From assembly GCA_025054905.1 (NCBI GenBank), contig JANWZF010000208.1, positions 1 through 5,153 on the forward strand: DNA of 5,153 bases, read 5' to 3'. The notes beneath the pieces were generated by a model. The model was not told the DNA's origin. It made no database searches and saw only the letters and a program-made list of their open reading frames with translations. A program made the translations under genes and the position numbers. Shown here piece after piece: positions 1 through 5,153 of this stretch (positions are counted from its first letter, which is position 1; every line of letters begins with the position of its first letter). Source of the stretch: Tepidimonas sp. GTDB lineage: Bacteria; Pseudomonadota; Gammaproteobacteria; Burkholderiales; Burkholderiaceae_C.

Positions 1-2634
1 GGCCTCCAGCACGCTGGCGCTCAGGGCCAGCACCGGCACCGGCGCCACCCCGTGCGCACGCTCCCAGGCGCGGATGCGCTCGCAGGTGGCCACCCCATCC
101 AGGCCGGGCATCTGCAAATCGAGCAGCAGCACATCCCAGGCATAAGGATCGGCCTGGTAGCGCGCCAGCAGCGTGGCCCCATCGTCCACCACCGTGGCCT
201 GGTGCCCCTCCCGCTCCAACCAAAGGGCCAGCAGCTCCCGATTCTGGGCCACGTCGTCGGCGGCCAGCACGCGCCGCGGTGGTGCCGCGACCACCGCCGT
301 CGTTTCCTCCTCTTTCTCGGCGCACAGCGCCTCAGGCAGCATCGGCAGCGGCAGGCGCACTTCCACACGGGTGCCGACGCCGACCTCGCTGCTCAGCGCC
401 ACGCGCCCGCCCATCAGCTCGGTCAGACGCCGCACGATGCTCATGCCCAGACCGGTGCCGCCGTAGCGGCGCGCGGTGCCGGTGTCGGCTTGCACGAACG
501 GATCGAAAATCGTCTGTTGGTGCTGCGGCGCAATGCCGATCCCAGTGTCCTCCACCCACAGCAGCAGAAATTCCCCCGCCACCGCCGCCCCCAGCGTGAC
601 GCGGCCGCGCTCGGTGAACTTGAGCGCGTTGCCCAGCAGGTTGGTCAGGATTTGCCGCACGCGGTCGGCGTCGCCGTGCCAGCAGGGCGGCAGCGAGCCG
701 GCTGCGTCCAGCCGCAAATCCAGCCCCTTGCGCGCTGCCAACACACCGAACTGCGACACCAGGTCGTGCAGCAGGCGATCCAGCCGGAACGGCGCCGGCA
801 CGATGCGAAACTCACCCCGCTCCAGCTTGGCCGCATCCAGCACGTCGTTGAGGATGCGCAGCAGCGCGCGCGCCGCATCGAGGATCGTGCGTGCCTGCTC
901 GCGCTCGGCGCTGCCATCGGGCAGCCGCTCGCGCAACAGTTCCGCAAAACCGACGATGGCGTTCATCGGCGTGCGGATCTCGTGGCTGACGTTGGCGAAG
1001 AAGGCGCTGCGGCTGGCCAGCGCCAGCTCCAGCTCGCGCTGCGTGCGCTGCAACGACTGCACCATGTGCACGCGCTCGGTGACATCGAAGGCAAGCTTGA
1101 GCACCGATCGCACCTGCCCCTCAGCGTCAAGCATCGGCTGGTACCAGCCCGACAGGTACACGGTGCGGCCATCCCGAGTGCGGCGCGAGAACTCTCCGGG
1201 CTGCGCCTCGCCACGGCGCAGCGCAGCCCAGAAGGCGGCCATGTCGGCTCCCTGGGCCTCGTCGATCCAGACGGTGCGGTGGGGCTGACCGACCAGCTCC
1301 TCAGGGGCATAGCCCAGCAGGCCCGCCAGTTTGGCGTTGACCTCGAGAAAGACCCCCTCGGGCGACAGCACTGCACGGCCCACGACGTTGTCGATGGCCG
1401 CCAGCAGGTCGCGCTCGCGCTGGCGCGCCTCGTGTTCATCAGTGACGTCCGTCAAATAAAGGTCCAGCACCGGGATCGGGGCCTCGGATCGGCGCACCTG
1501 CGGGCGAAATTCATGCACCACCGCGCGCACGCGCACCTGGCGCCAACCCCGCGTTGCATGCCACCACCGCACCTGCAGCTCAGTCTGCATCCAGGATGGG
1601 CGCTTGTCGGGGATCAGGGCCGCCACCCGGGCCCGATCGTCGGGATGCACCAGATCCAGCAACGACCACTGGCCCTCAAGGTAGGACTGCAAGGAGCGGC
1701 CCGTCAACTCCGCCAGCGAGGGCGACACCAGCAGCCGTTGCAGCGAGGCGTCAGCCCGCACGCGCACCACGGCCCCAGGCAGGTGCTCCAGAATGTCGCG
1801 CAGCAGGGCTTCGCGCTCGCCCAGGCGGCTGGCCAGCGAACGATAAGTGGCGATGCCAAGCAACCCCCACGCGAATCCGAAGGTGATCGCCACCACCACC
1901 GCGACCGCAACGGCCAGTTCAAATTGCCGGTTGGACCAACGCGCAAACGCCGGATCGACCGGGCCGATGAACAGCGAGGCCTGCATCGCGGTGTAGTGCA
2001 TGCCGCTGGTGGCCAGCCCCAGAATGCATCCGGCGATGACGATCGTCCACAACCCAGGCCAGCGCGTCTGGCGCCGCAGCCATTCCCGCGCACCCAACCC
2101 GGCCACGGCCAGCACCACCGCCACGCCGATCGACAACGCGAAGCCCACCGGGTCGTAGCGCAAGCTGCTGGTCATGCGCAGGGCAGCCATGCCGCTGTAG
2201 TGCATGGCCCCGATGCCGGCACCGACCCAAACGCCTGCGATGACGATCGAACGGGCATCCGGGCGCCCCTGATCCCGCGGTCGGGCGTACAGCCGCAACC
2301 CCAAGGCCGATGCCGCCACGCTGGGCAGCAACGACGCCGCGGTGATCCAGGGGTCATAGCGCACCGGCTGGCACAAATCGACTGCCAGCATCCCAATGAA
2401 ATGCATGGCCCACACGCTGATGCCGAGGGCCAAGGCGGCCAGGACGTAGGCCGCGCGCGCCACCGCCGGGCCGAAGCGGTCGGCACGCCGCGCCAGGCTG
2501 ACCAGCTGCATCGCTGCCACGCCGCCGGCGCACGCAATCGCCAGCGACAGCGCGACCAGCCAGGGGTCGTAGACCACCGGGGCCAGCGGCCCAGCTTCAT
2601 CGCGCCATGCGAACCAACGCTGCCAACCGTCCAC
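1..2634 (-). CDS. MHYT-PAS-PAS hybrid sensor histidine kinase with receiver domain (3' end outside window)
   Basis: This is a membrane-bound sensor kinase that would autophosphorylate on a histidine and pass the phosphate to its own receiver; the signal is unknown. At least 878 codons are visible and the frame is open to base 1. Residues about 20-260 form a seven-helix MHYT domain with motifs MHFIGM (77-82), MHYSGM (144-149) and MHYTAM (212-217), each preceded by a helix pair; YDP recurs at 22, 93 and 160. PAS1 covers about 280-395 (HPDDR at 330-334) and PAS2 about 408-520 (GYAPEELVGQPHR at 441-453, ending KLAFDVTE). HisKA has SHEIRTPMN with phosphoacceptor His551. HATPase_c shows the N box (N665, N669), DTGIGIA (696-702), FDPF (710-713) and GGTGLGMSIV (725-734). 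The receiver has acidic pair D793/D794, phospho-Asp D839 in DLQMPGLDG and S872; its conserved Lys would lie off-window. The GTG start at 2634 is chosen because GAGGGG lies just upstream, an in-frame stop sits at 2671-2673, and the first in-frame ATG is already inside helix 1. Domain calls are firm; the ligand is not known. Confidence 0.93.
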   Translation of the reverse strand, partial: MDGWQRWFAWRDEAGPLAPVVYDPWLVALSLAIACAGGVAAMQLVSLARRADRFGPAVARAAYVLAALALGISVWAMHFIGMLAVDLCQPVRYDPWITAASLLPSVAASALGLRLYARPRDQGRPDARSIVIAGVWVGAGIGAMHYSGMAALRMTSSLRYDPVGFALSIGVAVVLAVAGLGAREWLRRQTRWPGLWTIVIAGCILGLATSGMHYTAMQASLFIGPVDPAFARWSNRQFELAVAVAVVVAITFGFAWGLLGIATYRSLASRLGEREALLRDILEHLPGAVVRVRADASLQRLLVSPSLAELTGRSLQSYLEGQWSLLDLVHPDDRARVAALIPDKRPSWMQTELQVRWWHATRGWRQVRVRAVVHEFRPQVRRSEAPIPVLDLYLTDVTDEHEARQRERDLLAAIDNVVGRAVLSPEGVFLEVNAKLAGLLGYAPEELVGQPHRTVWIDEAQGADMAAFWAALRRGEAQPGEFSRRTRDGRTVYLSGWYQPMLDAEGQVRSVLKLAFDVTERVHMVQSLQRTQRELELALASRSAFFANVSHEIRTPMNAIVGFAELLRERLPDGSAEREQARTILDAARALLRILNDVLDAAKLERGEFRIVPAPFRLDRLLHDLVSQFGVLAARKGLDLRLDAAGSLPPCWHGDADRVRQILTNLLGNALKFTERGRVTLGAAVAGEFLLLWVEDTGIGIAPQHQQTIFDPFVQADTGTARRYGGTGLGMSIVRRLTELMGGRVALSSEVGVGTRVEVRLPLPMLPEALCAEKEEETTAVVAAPPRRVLAADDVAQNRELLALWLEREGHQATVVDDGATLLARYQADPYAWDVLLLDLQMPGLDGVATCERIRAWERAHGVAPVPVLALSASVLEA

Positions 2635-2638
2635 GCCG

Positions 2639-2644
2639 CCCCTC
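2639..2644 (-). promoter_or_regulatory. Ribosome binding site of the sensor kinase gene
   Basis: GAGGGG on the minus strand lies 4 bases before the GTG at 2634. It decides the start: there is no in-frame ATG between the upstream stop at 2671-2673 and codon 42. The spacing is slightly short for the whole hexamer but normal if only the GAGG core pairs. Confidence 0.55.
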
Positions 2645-2649
2645 GCCCG

Positions 2650-2678
2650 ATCATAGCCTGGCAGGTAGCATCATAGCC
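2650..2678. repeat. 9-base direct repeat, 20-base period
   Basis: ATCATAGCC occurs at 2650-2658 and again at 2670-2678 on the plus strand, so the copies are exactly 20 bases apart, about two turns of the helix. On the minus strand each copy reads GGCTATGAT and includes the hexamer TATGAT. The repeat lies in the short gap in front of the sensor kinase gene. It could be a pair of -10-like elements, a tandem protein-binding site, or chance. Confidence 0.6.
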
Positions 2679-2699
2679 GGCCCGGCGAAAGGAGGTCCG
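2670..2699 (-). promoter_or_regulatory. Possible sigma70-type promoter for the sensor kinase gene
   Basis: Minus-strand TATGAT at 2675-2670 differs from the consensus -10 hexamer TATAAT at one position. A weak -35-like CGGACC (2699-2694, matching the central GAC of TTGACA) sits 18 bases upstream. Transcription would begin near 2663-2664, giving a leader of about 30 bases that contains the GAGGGG ribosome binding site. The -35 is poor and the assignment is by eye only; readthrough from modC is an equally good explanation for expression. Confidence 0.3.
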
Positions 2700-2709
2700 G
2701 TGCAGGTCT

Positions 2710-3870
2710 TCAGCCCACCGGGCGCACCGCGCGCGTGGGCATCACGTGCACCCAGTCGCAGTCCAGCCAGACGCGCAGCGGCTGCCCCGGCTGCAGCGCC
2801 TGGCGCAGCGGGCCCGAGCGCACCAGCCGCAGGGTCACCCCGGGCAGGCCATCCACGGCGGCGCTGGCCATGGTCGTCTCCCCCAGGTAGCGCACGGTCT
2901 GCACTGTGGTGGCCAGGGCCATGTCGCACGGCCCCTGGGCCGTCGCCGCGGCGCTGCGCTCGCTGTCCAGATGCAGGCCGTCGCCCTGCACCACCCAGGT
3001 CACGCGCTGGCCCGCCGGAATCTTGCCCTTGTCGCGCACGCGCAGCCGCAAGGGTGTGGGCTGGCCATCGTCCAGCAGCCACTGCAGCCAGCCGGCGCCA
3101 GCGGCACGATCGGCGGCGTCCTGAGGGCCGAGCCAGACACCCTGAAACCGGTTCAGCACCCCGACCAGATCGGCCACGCGCGCGTTGCGCGGGCTGCGGT
3201 AGATGTGCGCCGGCGTGCCGCTTTGCAGCACTTCGCCGCGGTCGATCACCACCATGCGGTCGGCCAGGTGCCGGGCTTCGTTCAGGTCATGGGTCACCAG
3301 CACGATCGGAATGGGCAACTCGCGCCGCACATCGGCCAGCAGGTCGTACAGGCCCTGCCGGTTGATCGGATCCACCGCCGAAAACGGCTCATCCAGCAGC
3401 AGCAGCCGGGGCTGGCGGGCCAGCGCGCGCGCCACGGCCACCCGCTGCTGCTGACCGCCGGACAGCTCGGCAGGCCGGCGCTGCAGATGCACCCCGTGCA
3501 AGCCAACCTGCTGCAGCCAGCGCTGGGCCTGCGCCCGCCGCTGTGCGCGTGGCAGGTGCAGCAGCGCCAGCGCCACGTTGTCCAGCGCGCTCAGGTGGGG
3601 CATCAGCGCATAGTGCTGGAACACCAGGCCGATGCGGCGCTGCTGGGGTGGCACGAACACCCCCGCACGGGTGTCCACCCAAACCTCTTCGCCAACGCGG
3701 ATGACGCCCTTCTGCGGCCGCATCAGCCCAGCCAGGCAGCGCAGCAGCGAAGTCTTGCCGGCACCGGACGGCCCCACCAGCGCCAGCAGCTCGCCCGCCG
3801 CGCACCGCAGCTGCCCGCGCAGCGGCATCGGCGCGGTTTGCTCCAGCTCGACCTGCAGCGCATCGCCCAC
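2710..3870 (-). CDS. modC: Molybdate ABC transporter ATP-binding protein ModC
   Basis: This is the cytoplasmic ATPase that powers molybdate import through ModB. Its 386 residues carry the full ABC set: Walker A GPSGAGKT (33-40), Q-loop Gln85 in VFQHYALMPHLS, signature LSGGQ (136-140), Walker B LLLLDEP (156-162), D-loop SAVD (164-167) and switch His194 in VTHD. Residues from about 236 on form an OB-fold-like accessory region; VRYLGETT (326-333) resembles the TOBE_2 type seen in CysA/PotA-like ATPases more than a classic Mop domain. The protein is slightly longer than E. coli ModC (about 352). The start is GTG at 3870, with AAGGGGA 5 bases upstream and overlapping the modB stop; the same frame stays open further upstream only as a shadow of modB. 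It follows modB by 11 bases, so the two are very likely cotranscribed and translationally linked. The ATPase alone could be read as sulfate or polyamine type; the ModA and ModB neighbours settle it as molybdate. Confidence 0.93.
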   Translation of the reverse strand: MGDALQVELEQTAPMPLRGQLRCAAGELLALVGPSGAGKTSLLRCLAGLMRPQKGVIRVGEEVWVDTRAGVFVPPQQRRIGLVFQHYALMPHLSALDNVALALLHLPRAQRRAQAQRWLQQVGLHGVHLQRRPAELSGGQQQRVAVARALARQPRLLLLDEPFSAVDPINRQGLYDLLADVRRELPIPIVLVTHDLNEARHLADRMVVIDRGEVLQSGTPAHIYRSPRNARVADLVGVLNRFQGVWLGPQDAADRAAGAGWLQWLLDDGQPTPLRLRVRDKGKIPAGQRVTWVVQGDGLHLDSERSAAATAQGPCDMALATTVQTVRYLGETTMASAAVDGLPGVTLRLVRSGPLRQALQPGQPLRVWLDCDWVHVMPTRAVRPVG

Positions 3871-3875
3871 CGTGT

Positions 3876-3882
3876 TCCCCTT
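3876..3882 (-). promoter_or_regulatory. Ribosome binding site of modC, overlapping the modB stop
   Basis: The minus-strand sequence TAAAGGGGAACACG leads into GTG at 3870. The purine-rich AAGGGGA begins in the last base of the modB stop codon (3882-3884) and lies 5 bases before the start. This supports the GTG start over any later ATG, and suggests that ribosomes finishing modB reinitiate on modC. Confidence 0.6.
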
Positions 3883-4544
3883 TAGCGCCGCAGGGTGCGC
3901 GCCGTGGCGACGAACGATGCCGCCACCGCCAGCAGCGACAGCACCAGCAGCAGCAGGGCCATGCGGTCGGCCGCCTGCAGGTCGAAGGCCTGCACACGGT
4001 CGTAGATGCTGATGGCGATCGTCTTGGTCTCGCCGGGAATGCTGCCGCCCACCATCAGCACAACGCCAAACTCGCCCAGCGTGTGCACGAACGTCAGCAC
4101 GATCGCCGACAGGATGCCAGGCCAGGCCAGCGGCAGCTCCACGCGCACCCAGGTCTGCCAGGCCGACAGGCCGTGCACGGCAGCGGCTTCGGTCAGCGCG
4201 GCGGGAATGGCCTCGAAGGCGCGCTGGATCGGCTGCACGATGAAGGGAATGTTGAACACCACCGAGGCGATCAGCAGACCGAGAAAGTTGAACGTCAGCC
4301 GCAGGTCGAAGCGCTCCAGAAGCCAGGCCCCCAGCGGCGAGCCCGCCCCCAGCGACACCAGCAGGTAGTAGCCCAGCACGGTGGGCGGCAGCACCAGCGG
4401 CAGCGTGATGGCGGCCTCCAGCAGCGCTTTGCCCGCAAAGCGCGCGCGCGCCAGCCAACGGCCCAGCCACAGCCCCAGCGGCAGCAGCACCGCCAGCGTG
4501 GCCGCCGCCAGCTGCAGCGACAGGGTCAGGGCGCTCCAATCCAT
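3882..4544 (-). CDS. modB: Molybdate ABC transporter permease ModB
   Basis: This inner-membrane permease forms the molybdate channel, presumably as a homodimer docked on two ModC subunits. Its 220 residues are close to the usual 225-230. About five hydrophobic helices can be seen, at roughly 8-28, 44-64, 84-106, 139-160 and 193-213. LPLVLPPTVLGYYLL (48-62) is a typical ModB stretch. The cytoplasmic EAA loop that contacts the ATPase starts at E119 (EAAAVHGLSAW) and runs to the Pro/Gly near 142-143. TLGEFGVVLMVGGSIPG (155-171) is a strongly conserved ModB-family segment. The ATG at 4544 is the only reasonable start, as an in-frame stop lies at 4575-4577 with no other start codon between. No good Shine-Dalgarno sequence precedes it (the bases just upstream read GAACGAACGACG), so translation may depend on coupling to modA 63 bases upstream or on an unstructured leader. 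Confidence 0.95.
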   Translation of the reverse strand: MDWSALTLSLQLAAATLAVLLPLGLWLGRWLARARFAGKALLEAAITLPLVLPPTVLGYYLLVSLGAGSPLGAWLLERFDLRLTFNFLGLLIASVVFNIPFIVQPIQRAFEAIPAALTEAAAVHGLSAWQTWVRVELPLAWPGILSAIVLTFVHTLGEFGVVLMVGGSIPGETKTIAISIYDRVQAFDLQAADRMALLLLVLSLLAVAASFVATARTLRR

Positions 4545-4607
4545 CGTCGTTCGTTCAGGCTTGTGCCGTGCCCATCATGCCAGCGCGGGCGGCGTGATCA
4601 CCGGACC

Positions 4608-5153
4608 TCAGGGCCGGGGCAGCGCAAATCCATAGCGAGCCAGCACCGCCTGCGCTTGCGCCCCGCCCAGAAAGCCATAGAAGCGCTGCGCAGCCTCGGG
4701 CGCGCCCTTGAGCAGCACCATGCGCTGCGCCAGCGGTCGATGCCAGTCGGCCGGAATCAACGCAAAGTCACCCTGGCCAGCCACCTGCGGTGCCTTGGCC
4801 AGCGACAGCGCGATGATGCCACCCTCGGCCGCGCCCGAGATGGCAAATTGCGCCGCCTGAGCGACGTTTTCTCCATAGACCAGCCGGGGTTCGATGGCAG
4901 CCCACAGGCCGGCGTGCTGCAGCGCCTCACGCGCGCGCTGCCCGTAGGGCGCATGCTGCGGGTTGGCAATGGCGAACTTGCGCACGCGGCCATCCTGGAG
5001 CGCGGCGGCCAGATCCTTCAACTCGCTGTCGGCCTTCAGCGGCGAGCCCTTGGGCACGAAAAGGCCGATGCGCCCGTAGGCGTACAGGCGACCGCGATCC
5101 TGCGTCTTGCCCGCTTCGGCCAGCTGCAGGACGAAGGCCTCGTCGGCCGACAG
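4608..5153 (-). CDS. modA: Molybdate ABC transporter substrate-binding protein ModA (5' end outside window)
   Basis: This is the periplasmic protein that captures molybdate (and usually tungstate) and delivers it to ModB. Only the C-terminal 181 residues are visible; the signal peptide and the N-terminal lobe with the first oxyanion-binding serines are off the right edge. The visible part begins LSADEAFVLQLAEAGKTQDR, which fits the ModA region following the first ligand-binding loop. It continues with YAYGRIGLFVPKGSPL, then the family hallmark FAIANPQHAPYGQRAREAL, then the hinge and second-lobe segment YGENVAQAAQF...GGIIALSLA, and ends with the conserved RYGF near the C-terminus. GENV-Q with IALSLA is closer to the Azotobacter-like ModA group than to E. 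coli ModA (inference from memory of the families). It is the first of the three mod genes in this window. Any promoter or ModE site (Mo-box) would lie upstream of modA, outside the window. Confidence 0.93.
   Translation of the reverse strand: MSADEAFVLQLAEAGKTQDRGRLYAYGRIGLFVPKGSPLKADSELKDLAAALQDGRVRKFAIANPQHAPYGQRAREALQHAGLWAAIEPRLVYGENVAQAAQFAISGAAEGGIIALSLAKAPQVAGQGDFALIPADWHRPLAQRMVLLKGAPEAAQRFYGFLGGAQAQAVLARYGFALPRP

Noticed and set aside
645..2654. Several minus-strand frames of 100-160 codons beginning with ATG inside the kinase region (645-947, 963-1439, 1704-2093, 1919-2230, 2172-2654).
   Set aside because: All lie in the two wrong phases relative to the frame encoding MHYT, PAS, HisKA, HATPase_c and receiver motifs. 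Their translations are Arg/Cys/Trp/Ser-rich shadows. They do not indicate a frameshifted or broken gene.
52..2676. An 874-codon open frame on the plus strand, antisense to the sensor kinase gene.
   Set aside because: It is codon-aligned with the kinase gene on the opposite strand. Its translation is rich in His, Gln, Arg, Pro and Ala with no domain. GC-rich genes routinely create such antisense frames because stop codons become rare. The kinase frame has every expected motif in order.
2635..2709. A Rho-independent terminator between modC and the kinase gene.
   Set aside because: Only short GC pairings (CCGG...CCGG) and a 9-base palindrome CCTGCCAGG are present, with no T-run after them on the minus strand.
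2746..3885. A 379-codon open frame on the plus strand across modC.
   Set aside because: It is codon-aligned antisense to modC, His/Gln/Arg/Pro-rich and without recognisable motifs, so it is a composition shadow.
2710..4539. A 609-codon minus-strand frame that could suggest a ModB-ModC fusion.
   Set aside because: Upstream of 3870 this frame is out of register with modB, and its translation there is low-complexity Ala/Gly/Arg. The true modB frame ends at 3882, and modC has its own GTG and ribosome binding site.
4545..4607. A ModE Mo-box or molybdenum-cofactor riboswitch in the mod region.
   Set aside because: No recognisable inverted ModE motif or riboswitch-like structure was seen in the spacers. 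The expected place, upstream of modA, is outside the window.

Overview
The window comes from a GC-rich bacterial chromosome with strong G/C preference at third codon positions. The proteins look like those of Betaproteobacteria, most likely order Burkholderiales (Comamonadaceae or Rubrivivax/Leptothrix-like). That placement rests on protein style and base composition only, because there is no rRNA or other phylogenetic marker here.

All four genes I can support lie on the minus strand, so the window reads right to left. First come three molybdate-uptake genes: modA (periplasmic binding protein, 5' end cut off by the right edge, 4608-5153), modB (inner-membrane permease, 3882-4544) and modC (ATPase, 2710-3870, GTG start). 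The spacers are 63 and 11 bases, as expected for one operon. Together they form an ABC importer: ModA captures molybdate (possibly also tungstate) in the periplasm, ModB forms the channel and ModC drives transport. The oxyanion supplies molybdenum cofactor for enzymes such as nitrate reductases and other molybdoenzymes.

A 75-base gap (2635-2709) follows, and then a long gene (1-2634) that runs off the left edge. It encodes a hybrid sensor histidine kinase: an N-terminal seven-helix MHYT sensor domain, two PAS domains, a HisKA/HATPase_c kinase core and a receiver domain. It has no in-window stop. Its frame was read directly: it is open from the GTG at 2634 to base 1, with every expected kinase motif in order.

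The 75-base gap has no convincing terminator. It does have a 9-base direct repeat that places two TATGAT hexamers 20 bases apart on the coding strand, and a 10-base match to the 3' tail of 16S rRNA. The sensor gene may be read through from modABC, driven by its own promoter, or both.

No RNA genes, mobile elements, CRISPR arrays or clear horizontal-transfer signs were seen. The window is mostly ordinary core or accessory metabolism. Its most interesting aspect is the juxtaposition of a molybdate transporter with an MHYT hybrid kinase.
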